From NCBI RefSeq assembly GCF_026652115.1, contig NZ_JAPPSQ010000001.1, positions 496,001-560,000 of the forward strand: a DNA stretch of 64,000 nucleotides, given 5' to 3'. The notes beneath the pieces are model-generated. The model was not told the origin of the DNA. It was given only the letters and a program-made list of their open reading frames with translations, and made no database searches. This stretch comes from Algoriphagus sp. PAP.12. Its GTDB lineage: Bacteria > Bacteroidota > Bacteroidia > Cytophagales > Cyclobacteriaceae. A program made the position numbers and the translations under genes. Positions 8,714 to 16,670 of the stretch are shown here, in pieces. Within the stretch, counting starts at the first letter, position 1, and each line of letters opens with the position of its first letter.

Positions 8714-9731
8714 GGTAATAAATCGCTAATTCGTCTTCTAAGAAATGAACTCTTTCACTTGCAGGATGGGAAATTTGTGGAGCTTTGATACCTTCCAGAA
8801 ATTTCACTTGGCTGGTAAACACCCTTGCTTCATCCCAAAGTTCAGATTCGATGAATTTATTTAATAGGAAAGATCCCCCTTCCACAATTAAACTCTGGAT
8901 TTTACGCTCTTGTAAATCATCCAAAATCTCCTGTATTTCAAATTTTGGCGAAAGCTTTTTCCATTCGAGATTCCCGTTGATTTCGGACTTTTTCAAATTG
9001 TAACAAATCGTAGGAATACCATGATCGAATAATTTCAACTCAGGCGAAAGCTGCAATTGTCTATCTATGACCAAACGAAGAGGATTTTTCCCTACCCAAT
9101 CTCGCACATTTAAAGAAGGATCATCGTAGTGAGCAGTATTCCTTCCCACCAAAATAGCATCTTCCTCAGCTCTCCACTTATGCACTTGCTGACGGCTTAG
9201 GGAATTAGAAATCCATTTGGAGGAGTAATCTTTTCGCGCTACAAACCCATCAAGAGTCTGTGCCCATTTCAGGATTACATAAGGTCTTTTCTTTTCGATT
9301 TGGGTAAAAAACCTTCGGTTTTGCGCTCGGGCTTCTTGTTCCAAAATGCCGGTCTCGACTTCAATTCCAGCATCCTTTAGAATTTGGATGCCTTTCCCAC
9401 CAACCAAAGGATTGGAATCAAAAGCTGCGATTACGACTTTTTTAACCTGCTTTTCCACCAACAGATTGGCACAAGGAGGAGTTTTCCCATAATGAGCGCA
9501 AGGCTCCAAAGTCACATAAACCGTAGATTCTGGAAGCAATTCAGGGTTTTTCACCGAGTTAACCGCATTGACTTCGGCATGAGGTCCTCCATATACTTTA
9601 TGAAAACCTTCCCCGATTATTTGTCCATCATGAACAATAACACAACCTACCATTGGATTCGGGCTGACATTTCCACGACCCCACTCTGCAAGCTCTAAAG
9701 CTCTTCGCATGTATTGAGCGTGCATTTCCAT
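8706..9731 (-). CDS. ribD: Riboflavin biosynthesis deaminase/reductase RibD
   Basis: A 341-residue bifunctional enzyme for the second and third steps of riboflavin synthesis. The N-terminal cytidine-deaminase-like domain has the zinc motif GGPHAEVNAV and PCAHYGKTPPCANLL. The C-terminal reductase domain begins near residue 145 (RPYVILKWAQTLDGFVA) and contains ILVGRNTA and LIVEGGSFLLNKFIE. Its start codon shares one base with the stop of the DUF4382 lipoprotein upstream (TGATG), and its end overlaps msrC. The other rib genes are not in the window. No FMN riboswitch is seen in front of this group. Confidence 0.93.
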   Translation of the reverse strand: MEMHAQYMRRALELAEWGRGNVSPNPMVGCVIVHDGQIIGEGFHKVYGGPHAEVNAVNSVKNPELLPESTVYVTLEPCAHYGKTPPCANLLVEKQVKKVVIAAFDSNPLVGGKGIQILKDAGIEVETGILEQEARAQNRRFFTQIEKKRPYVILKWAQTLDGFVARKDYSSKWISNSLSRQQVHKWRAEEDAILVGRNTAHYDDPSLNVRDWVGKNPLRLVIDRQLQLSPELKLFDHGIPTICYNLKKSEINGNLEWKKLSPKFEIQEILDDLQERKIQSLIVEGGSFLLNKFIESELWDEARVFTSQVKFLEGIKAPQISHPASERVHFLEDELAIYYHV

Positions 9732-10531
9732 CAGGGTTTGATTCTAAAGGTTACTAAATCCAAGGTTTGACTTTCTCCAGCTATTACCTGCACTCCAAGA
9801 AGTGTATCAGCTAAAAATCCATCATTTTTCGGATCAAAATAAAGGTCATAGGTGCCTTCAGGTAATCTGAAATAATAACCCATATCTTCATTGACATGAG
9901 TGCTCGTTGAATCACCATCCTGAATTGCAAAAATTGCAGGTCTCAATTGATCTTGGGAAATGGTTCCATAGATTTCACCCAAGTCTCCAGGTAAAAGCAC
10001 ATGCAAATAGGGATCAAAAGACAAGGTCAGTGGTTCTGGAGTAACAGTCTGAATGGATTTTTCCAAATCAAAATCCAAAACAACATCATAGGAAAAACCT
10101 GATTCCAAAAACATCTCGATATCGATTGGAATAAGTGTAGTCGCAGACTCTGCTAATGGAAGATTATATCGGTCTTCACTTTCCCAGAGGAAATTGCTTG
10201 TTCCGATTTCCAGCTCCATTCCGATAATCTGACCAGGAGGTAAAGGCTCTCTTCCCAATAGTAATACTTCTCCTCCTACAAAGTCAGAAACCTTGACTTG
10301 CTTATCTCCAAATTCATATTCAATAAAAAATGTCTGTTTTTCCGTCTCTCGACCTTGGACATTCATGGTGACATTGACCCCGAATATCTCCACAAAAACA
10401 GAATCATAAAGGGGAGGTGCATCAATCAATACCACATTGAGCAAGGCTTCCGGTTTGTCATCAGCACTGGTACAGGCTCCTAAGAAGCCCAAAAACAATA
10501 AAACTGTTGGGAAAAGATTTCTGATTCTCAC
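9731..10531 (-). CDS. DUF4382-type lipoprotein, ribD-coupled copy
   Basis: A 266-residue protein with a signal peptide ending in lipobox LGAC. It belongs with the neighbouring 10624-11466 protein: both share the opening LLNVVLIDAPPLYDSVFVEI (here) / VNFFLVDAPGDFDEVWVEV pattern, a central LLLG..PLPPGQI segment, and a C-terminal carboxypeptidase-regulatory-like beta domain. DUF4382 proteins are abundant cell-envelope lipoproteins of Bacteroidota with unknown role. There is no ATG before the signal peptide; GTG at 10531 gives the best start (a TTG at 10549 is the alternative). The stop overlaps ribD by one base. Hypothetical function only. Confidence 0.7.
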   Translation of the reverse strand: MRIRNLFPTVLLFLGFLGACTSADDKPEALLNVVLIDAPPLYDSVFVEIFGVNVTMNVQGRETEKQTFFIEYEFGDKQVKVSDFVGGEVLLLGREPLPPGQIIGMELEIGTSNFLWESEDRYNLPLAESATTLIPIDIEMFLESGFSYDVVLDFDLEKSIQTVTPEPLTLSFDPYLHVLLPGDLGEIYGTISQDQLRPAIFAIQDGDSTSTHVNEDMGYYFRLPEGTYDLYFDPKNDGFLADTLLGVQVIAGESQTLDLVTFRIKP

Positions 10532-10581
10532 ATTACAAATGTAGACCAAATCTTGGTTTGGGGAGAATTCTAAAAAGCAAA

Positions 10582-10603
10582 AAAGCCGGCTGTGCCGGCT
10601 TTT
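10582..10603. terminator. Terminator between the two DUF4382 genes
   Basis: AAAGCCGGC and GCCGGCTTT form a perfect 9-bp stem with a 4-base loop, with A-tracts on one side and T-tracts on the other. It ends the upstream DUF4382 gene, so the ribD-coupled copy must have its own promoter or depend on read-through. Confidence 0.85.
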
Positions 10604-10623
10604 TATATAATAATGTAAGAACT

Positions 10624-11466
10624 TTATTCTGTGACAAGTTCTAAGGTAATCGGTTCTACGACAGTCATTTCACCATCTTCAACCATTATTCCATCGATTT
10701 GTACAGGAACATACAATTCGTTCGGAGTAATTACCAAAGAATAGGTTCCAGCATCCAATCCCTGAATTTTGAAGTTTCCATTTTCATCCACATAAGTGGT
10801 ATAAGTATCGTCGCCATCCATAGCAGTTACTTCAATCATTTGAGCCTCTAAAGGCATAATTTGACCGGAAATTCCAGCAGCCTCTTGTAAATATGCTCTC
10901 AAAACTGGCTTCAAATTGATATTTCCTGAGTTACCGGCTACTACAATTGATTTAGCGACATCAAAGTCAATGATCAAATCGTAGGTTTGACCTGCTTCAA
11001 GCTCTTGATCGATTTTGATTTTCAATCCACTTTGCTGAGCACTAGGAGTCTTCAAATCGGACTCAACTCCATCCTTTACTACATAATTGTTGGTACCCAA
11101 AATCAATCTGATTTGATCGATTTCTCCTTCATCAAAGTCTTCGGTTCCCAAAAGCAATGAGTTAGCCCCAGTTAGATCTAAAAGGTTGACCATTTGAGTT
11201 TCTCCTTCATAAGAGACCTCTTGCCAAGAATCATAATTGTCATCATCGTCTCCTTGGGTATCGTCATCATCCAAGGAGTTGTCATCCATTTTCAATCGTA
11301 CAGCTAGTACTTCTACCCAGACTTCATCAAAGTCTCCAGGAGCATCCACTAGAAAGAAGTTAACTCTAGCTTTCCCCTGCAAATCATCAGGAGAATCATC
11401 CGTGTTACAGGAAGCAGCAAAAATGACAGTTAGGGCAGATAGAAAATATGAAATATACTTTTTCAT
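10624..11466 (-). CDS. DUF4382 lipoprotein with Asp-rich segment
   Basis: A 280-residue lipoprotein (MKKYISYFLSALTVIFAASC, lipobox AASC). Residues 25-190 are the DUF4382 domain; a run of aspartates (around bases 11230-11285, LDDDDTQGDDDDNYD) interrupts it and could bind calcium. The last 80 residues resemble a carboxypeptidase-regulatory-like domain (GNFKIQGLDAGTYSLVI). The reading frame extends 56 codons further up, but the ATG at 11466 places the signal peptide correctly. It diverges from dGTPase across about 100 bases and is followed by a terminator. Function unknown; paralogue of the 9731-10531 gene. Confidence 0.78.
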   Translation of the reverse strand: MKKYISYFLSALTVIFAASCNTDDSPDDLQGKARVNFFLVDAPGDFDEVWVEVLAVRLKMDDNSLDDDDTQGDDDDNYDSWQEVSYEGETQMVNLLDLTGANSLLLGTEDFDEGEIDQIRLILGTNNYVVKDGVESDLKTPSAQQSGLKIKIDQELEAGQTYDLIIDFDVAKSIVVAGNSGNINLKPVLRAYLQEAAGISGQIMPLEAQMIEVTAMDGDDTYTTYVDENGNFKIQGLDAGTYSLVITPNELYVPVQIDGIMVEDGEMTVVEPITLELVTE

Positions 11467-11569
11467 AAATATTTGGTTTATGTTCCCCGATTCATTTTCA
11501 AGCATTATGCCAGTATCTAATTTACATCTTTTTTGAGGGTTTTCTCTGCAGGCATTCTTATTTTTGAGG

Positions 11570-12916
11570 ATGATGAAATGGGAACGACTCCTCACTCGTG
11601 GGAGATTTGGAGACAAACCGGGGTTTATCCCCACACAAGCAACTAGAAGTGAATTTGAGGTCGACTATGATCGAATCATTTTTTCCTCCCCTTTTAGAAA
11701 CCTTCAGGATAAAACACAGGTCTTCCCTCTGCCTGATCAGGCTTTTGTTCATACCCGATTGACTCATAGTTTGGAAGTTTCTTCTGTCGGGAGGTCCTTG
11801 GGAAAATCTGCCGGAGAATACCTTTTGAGTAAATATCCGAACCTAGAAAAAACGGGGATTACATCTTCTGAAATCGGTGGGATTGTGGCCGCTGCAGCTC
11901 TCACCCATGATATCGGAAACCCTCCATTTGGTCATGCCGGAGAGGAAGCTATTTCGGACTTTTTTAAATTCCATGCTCTCGGACAAGTTTGGAAAAATCA
12001 TGTCAGAACGGAGCAATGGGCTGATTTATGCAATTTTGAAGGAAATGCACAAGGATTCAGAATGCTTGTTTCAAAGCAGTTTGGTTTGAAATTGACTTAT
12101 GCGACATTAGCTGCATTTACCAAATATCCAAGACCAAGTCTGATTTCACATCGAGATGTGGCAAGAAGAAGCCAGAAGAAATTTGGTTTCTTCATCAATC
12201 AGCTTGCGGATTTCGAGCAGATGGCAGCCTTTCTTGGGATTGGAAAATCCAGTGAAGAATGTTGGATGAGGCACCCATTGGCTTTCTTGGTGGAAGCTGC
12301 AGATGATATCTGTTATAGCATCATTGATTTGGAAGATGGCTGCACTATGGGTTTGGTTAGTTTTGAAGAAACTGTCTCTCTTTTAGCTCCGATCTTAAAG
12401 GAAAAATTTGATCCGGAAAAATTAAAAAATCGAACCAATGCCCAAAACTTGGGTGCATTGCGCGCTTTGGCTATTGGCGAGCTGATCCAGGAAACTGTAG
12501 AAGCTTTTTCTCAATATGAGGAAAGCATGTGCAAGGGAAATTTTGATAAAGCACTGACTGACATCATCCCTTCTGCCAAATACCTCCAGAAAATTACTGA
12601 GGTTTCCATTTTCAAAATCTATAGATCTAAAGTGGTTTTGGAAAAAGAGGCCGCTGGATTTCAAGTCTTGGAAGGCCTACTTTCTGTTTTTTCCAAAGCG
12701 CTGTACCATCAATTTTATGCTCCGGATCGCTTCTCAGGGCAGGATAAGAGCATTTTGAGGCTCTTGCCGGAGGATTTTCCATTGAAAGGCTGGGGAGAAG
12801 AAGTCAACCCTTATCCATTGATCCGAATCTTAGTGGATTATATCTCTGGAATGACTGATAAATACGCATTGAACTTGTATCGGAGAGTCAAAGGAATCTC
12901 ATTTCCAGGAAGCTAA
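11570..12916 (+). CDS. dgt: Deoxyguanosinetriphosphate triphosphohydrolase (dGTPase)
   Basis: A 448-residue HD-domain enzyme that hydrolyses dGTP to deoxyguanosine and tripolyphosphate. The HD metal ligands are visible in HTRLTHSLEVSSVG, ALTHDIGNPPFGHAGE and AADDICYSIIDLEDG. RSEFEVDYDRIIFSSPFRNLQDKTQVFPL is the typical N-terminal nucleotide-site block. Two ATGs are adjacent (11570 and 11573), and either can be the start. The stop codon lies inside the stem of its own terminator. Confidence 0.92.
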   Translation: MMKWERLLTRGRFGDKPGFIPTQATRSEFEVDYDRIIFSSPFRNLQDKTQVFPLPDQAFVHTRLTHSLEVSSVGRSLGKSAGEYLLSKYPNLEKTGITSSEIGGIVAAAALTHDIGNPPFGHAGEEAISDFFKFHALGQVWKNHVRTEQWADLCNFEGNAQGFRMLVSKQFGLKLTYATLAAFTKYPRPSLISHRDVARRSQKKFGFFINQLADFEQMAAFLGIGKSSEECWMRHPLAFLVEAADDICYSIIDLEDGCTMGLVSFEETVSLLAPILKEKFDPEKLKNRTNAQNLGALRALAIGELIQETVEAFSQYEESMCKGNFDKALTDIIPSAKYLQKITEVSIFKIYRSKVVLEKEAAGFQVLEGLLSVFSKALYHQFYAPDRFSGQDKSILRLLPEDFPLKGWGEEVNPYPLIRILVDYISGMTDKYALNLYRRVKGISFPGS

Positions 12917-12935
12917 TTAAGCTTCCTTTTTTTTT
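12907..12935 (+). terminator. Terminator of dgt
   Basis: AGGAAGCT pairs with AGCTTCCT across a 5-base loop and is followed by a run of nine T. The stem includes the dgt stop codon. Confidence 0.85.
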
Positions 12936-13017
12936 GGAAAAATTATTGAACAAATACATCCTGTAATTGAATCAATTAGATACAGTTTCCGTATTTAGTT
13001 GCCTAAAGAATTAGACA

Positions 13018-16000
13018 ATGAAAAAAGCCCTTTACATATTTCTCGGAGTATTCTTATTCCTTTTGGTTTCTGCAGTAGCAGTCCCATTTTTATTCAAGGA
13101 TAAAATCATCGAGCGGATCAACCGTGAATTGGATAATTCTCTAAATGCTCAAGTATATTATGATCCTGAAAACATCTCATTGAGTTTATTGAGGCATTTT
13201 CCAAATGTAAGTGCGACCATTGAAGATTTTGGGGTTGTTGGCAAAGAAGAATTTGCAGGCGACACCTTAATTCAAGTGGATGAGTTGGATCTAGCCTTTA
13301 ACTTGAAATCCATCATTTTTGATGAATCCCCATCTCTTTCTTCTCTTAGCATGATCGGAGGGGATATGTATATCAAGGTTTTGGAAGACGGAAAAGCCAA
13401 TTATGATATCGTCAAAGAGGATAACACCTCCAACACAGATGATTCTGAGTCCACCTTTAAATTGGGAATTGAATCTATAGAACTAGATCAAGTCAATGTA
13501 ATTTACGATGATCGCCAAATGCAATTTGCCATGGCCCTGGCTGAAATCTCTGCGAAAGGATCCGGGGATTTTACCTTGGATGTCTATGATTTACCACTTC
13601 AGGTAGAAGCTACTATCGCAGACATGGCCTATGAAGGGGTTCACTATTTGACCAATAAAAAATTCGAAGGGGAAACGACTCTTCAAGTAGATATGAATCA
13701 AATGAAATTCAGTTTTTCTGATGGGACATTTGGACTGAACGATTTCTTTTTCAATTTGGATGGCTTTGTGGCCTTGCCTGAAAATGGAATTGAATTGGAT
13801 CTTCAGTTCGGAGCCATGGATTCTGATTTCAAAAGTATCCTTTCATTAGTCCCTGGAATCTATACCGAGTCTTTTTCCAGCGTAAAATCATCTGGAACTA
13901 TGGCATTTAATGGCTTTGTAAAAGGGCTTTACTCCGAAACCCAATTACCAACATTTGATATCAATTTGGAAGTCAAAGATGGAATGTTCCAATACCCTGA
14001 CCTTCCAAAGCCTGTCGATGCAATCAATGTGAAACTGCAGGCAAAAAATGAAACCTCCATTCTGGAAAATACGAGCCTTGATATTCCGACATTCTCCATG
14101 AGATTCGGTAGCAATCCGATATCTGGCAATTTCCACCTCGCCAATTTGAAGGACTATTTTATGGAAGGCCAGTTGATAGGAAAGTTGGATTTGAAAGAGT
14201 TGACTTCCATTTTTCCAATCGAGGGAACACAGCTAGCTGGGATTTTGGATATCGATGCCAAGGCAAAAGGGAAATATGATTCCGTCAATCATGTCTTGCC
14301 GGCAATTACTGCCAATATCAATTTGGCGAATGGCTATGCTAAAAATCAGGAGTATCCTTCAGCATTGGAAAACATCCGAGCCAATGCAAATATCATCAGC
14401 AACACCGGTCAGATGAAGGATTTTGTTGCTGATTTCCCTGATTTTGGTTTTGATCTGGAAGGAGAAAGAATTGCAGGAAACTTAAAAATTCAGGATTTCG
14501 AAGCATTGAACTGGAATGGAGAAGTGGCAGGAGCAATAGACTTGGAAAAAATCATGGCCATTTTTCCAATTGAAGACACCGAGTTGAAAGGAAAAATCAA
14601 TGCGGATATCAAAACCTCAGGTTCTTATGAGGCGGTTGAAAAGAATCAATACGCCAAACTTAATACTTCAGGCGATATGCAGGTTCAGGACTTTTTCTAC
14701 AAATCCCTCGATTATCCTCAAGGAGTCAGTATCAAAAAAGCAGATGCTTCTTTCAGTCCGGCTCAAGCAGATTTGAAGGAATTTGATGCTCAACTAGGAA
14801 AAAGTCCTTTAAAAGCTACAGGGACTTTGAACAATTACATGGATTACCTGCTGTCAGATTCAGGCGTACTCAAAGGTCAGCTTGATCTCAATTCCAGCCA
14901 TTTTGATGTCAATGAATGGATGACAGAAAGTAGTACTTCGGCAGATACTGCAAGTTTGGAAGTTTTGCCTTTACCGGAAAATATTGATTTTACCATGGCT
15001 GTGTCCGCAGACCAAGTTTTGTATGACAATTTGGACTTGAAGGAAGTTCGAGGAAAAATGATCCTTAGAGATGGAGTCTTGACCTTTTCTGACGCTGGGA
15101 TGAAAACTTTAGACGGAAGAATTACTCTTAATGGAAACTATGATCCTCGGGATCTGGCTAATCCGAAGTTTGCCATGAAGCTGGATATCTCCGAACTCAG
15201 CATTGCCAAGGCTTTCCAATCTTTAACCACTGTTAAAGCGTTTGCCCCGATCGCTCAGGATATTACAGGTAGATTCAATTCTCAATTGGAATTCTCCGGA
15301 CTTTTGGGTTCGGATATGATGCCGGTACTTTCTTCAATTGATGTGAATGGGATATTGGCCGTACTAGATGCTGCTTTGAAAGAAAACAAGATGGTTCAAA
15401 GTCTGACTAGCCTGACTAAATTGCCTTCAGCCAACTCTCTTCAGTTTAAAGATTTGAAAATCCCAGTAACAATCGAAAATGGGATGATGGATGTCAAACC
15501 ATTTAATGTGAAACTATGGGATTACCAAACAACCGTTCAAGGAAGTGCCGGATTTGACGGATCTATCAACTATTTGCTCAATATGCAGGTTCCGGCAGGA
15601 AAATTTGGAGCCCAAGCCAATTCACTTTTGGCAAGCATTTCTGGAACAGAAGCCAATGAATCCACGATCATCCCTGTCGCCATCAATCTATCGGGTACTT
15701 ATAAATCTCCACAGGTAAGCTTGGCAGGTGGAAATAGCATGGAGACACTTTTAACAAATGCCCTGAAGTCCAGATTTGATAGTGAAAAGCAAAATCTGGA
15801 GGCTGAAGCCAAAGAGCAATTTCAAGCAGCACAGGATAGTATCAAACAAGAAATGAAACTGAAGGCGCAGGCATTTCAGGATAGTGTGAAAGTTGAATTG
15901 GCCAAAAAATCCGGTGAAAGTGGAGAAAAGGTCGTTGAGGAAGCCAAAAATTTATTGAAAGGATTCCTTAAAAGCAGCACCCAAACCAAGAAGGATACGA

Positions 16001-16020
16001 CTATGAAAAAGGATAATTAA
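13018..16020 (+). CDS. AsmA-like envelope protein
   Basis: A 1000-residue protein with one N-terminal membrane helix (residues 4-26). A very long repetitive beta-strand region follows: AsmA-type opening IIERINRELDNSLNAQV..., then repeated 'L.G.L...DLK.LN' style units and two near-identical segments around IFPIEGTQLAGILDIDAKAKG and IFPIEDTELKGKINADIKTSG. The C-terminal about 75 residues are charged and helical (EAKEQFQAAQDSIKQEMK). This architecture matches the AsmA/TamB/YhdP superfamily, bridge-like lipid-transfer proteins linking inner and outer membranes. A TamB-type DUF490 C-terminus is not obvious. It stands alone between two terminators. Start is ATG at 13018. Confidence 0.82.
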   Translation: MKKALYIFLGVFLFLLVSAVAVPFLFKDKIIERINRELDNSLNAQVYYDPENISLSLLRHFPNVSATIEDFGVVGKEEFAGDTLIQVDELDLAFNLKSIIFDESPSLSSLSMIGGDMYIKVLEDGKANYDIVKEDNTSNTDDSESTFKLGIESIELDQVNVIYDDRQMQFAMALAEISAKGSGDFTLDVYDLPLQVEATIADMAYEGVHYLTNKKFEGETTLQVDMNQMKFSFSDGTFGLNDFFFNLDGFVALPENGIELDLQFGAMDSDFKSILSLVPGIYTESFSSVKSSGTMAFNGFVKGLYSETQLPTFDINLEVKDGMFQYPDLPKPVDAINVKLQAKNETSILENTSLDIPTFSMRFGSNPISGNFHLANLKDYFMEGQLIGKLDLKELTSIFPIEGTQLAGILDIDAKAKGKYDSVNHVLPAITANINLANGYAKNQEYPSALENIRANANIISNTGQMKDFVADFPDFGFDLEGERIAGNLKIQDFEALNWNGEVAGAIDLEKIMAIFPIEDTELKGKINADIKTSGSYEAVEKNQYAKLNTSGDMQVQDFFYKSLDYPQGVSIKKADASFSPAQADLKEFDAQLGKSPLKATGTLNNYMDYLLSDSGVLKGQLDLNSSHFDVNEWMTESSTSADTASLEVLPLPENIDFTMAVSADQVLYDNLDLKEVRGKMILRDGVLTFSDAGMKTLDGRITLNGNYDPRDLANPKFAMKLDISELSIAKAFQSLTTVKAFAPIAQDITGRFNSQLEFSGLLGSDMMPVLSSIDVNGILAVLDAALKENKMVQSLTSLTKLPSANSLQFKDLKIPVTIENGMMDVKPFNVKLWDYQTTVQGSAGFDGSINYLLNMQVPAGKFGAQANSLLASISGTEANESTIIPVAINLSGTYKSPQVSLAGGNSMETLLTNALKSRFDSEKQNLEAEAKEQFQAAQDSIKQEMKLKAQAFQDSVKVELAKKSGESGEKVVEEAKNLLKGFLKSSTQTKKDTTMKKDN

Positions 16021-16059
16021 GTAGTCCGTAGATAATATAGTCGATAGACAATAGAATTA

Positions 16060-16092
16060 AATAGCCCATGGTTCTTTCAACCATGGGCTATT
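16060..16092. terminator. Convergent-gene hairpin terminator
   Basis: A perfect 14-bp stem (AATAGCCCATGGTT with AACCATGGGCTATT) and a 5-base loop, located between the convergent AsmA-like and cupin genes. The flanks are only moderately T-rich. Confidence 0.75.
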
Positions 16093-16127
16093 CCTGTTTA
16101 TATAGAGTATTCAGGATCAATCTTTGT

Positions 16128-16577
16128 TTAGTTTTGATTCATCTCTGCTACTTTTTTCTCAATATGTTCAACTACTTGTTTCATTCCTTTCTCCGGACTA
16201 AAATCTAATAGTTTAAGATCGTCCAAAACTACACCAGAATGTCCAGGAGGCATATAAAACAAGTCTCCTTCATTTAAAACAACCTCACCTTCCTCGTCAT
16301 AAATCATTTTCAAAGAGCCTTTAATGATGTATCCCCAATGAGGAACTTGACATGAATTATTTTTCAAGCCTTCCAACAAAGGCCCCATGTCTGTACCTGC
16401 AGGCATTTCGTTTACTGCTACAGACATACCCCCCCAATCATCCAAGTGATTGATGACCCTGTTCTTTGGAAAATCAGAGATCGCAATATGTTTTTCAGAA
16501 TTGGCTTTTTCTTTAAAGCCCATTGCAGCCAAAAATCCTAGAAGGAATACTGCCGACATGATAAAATAATTTTTCAT
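16128..16577 (-). CDS. Exported cupin-domain protein
   Basis: A 149-residue protein with an N-terminal hydrophobic segment (FIMSAVFLLGFLAAMGF). A small cupin barrel follows: the motif around QVPHWGYIIKGSLKMIYDEEGEVVLNEGDLFYMPPGHSG shows one His, the G(X)5-7P-like turn, and a second His. The metal ligand set is incomplete compared with classical cupins (HWGYI where HxH is usual). The frame continues 18 codons upstream, but ATG at 16577 fits the signal anchor. It follows the AraC/TPR regulator by 93 bases on the same strand, so it may be its target or partner. Function unknown. Confidence 0.7.
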   Translation of the reverse strand: MKNYFIMSAVFLLGFLAAMGFKEKANSEKHIAISDFPKNRVINHLDDWGGMSVAVNEMPAGTDMGPLLEGLKNNSCQVPHWGYIIKGSLKMIYDEEGEVVLNEGDLFYMPPGHSGVVLDDLKLLDFSPEKGMKQVVEHIEKKVAEMNQN

Positions 16578-16670
16578 AGCTCTAATGTTTAATTTGCTAT
16601 GAAAATTCGCCTTGAATCTTGTGGCATACATATCAAATCTGTGGCATATCCTTATAAAATAGTTGCAAAA

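Noticed and set aside
16021-16059. Repeated TAGTC.TAGA-like stretch after the AsmA-like gene, similar to one near 24780
   Set aside because: Short and degenerate; it looks like common AT-rich intergenic debris.
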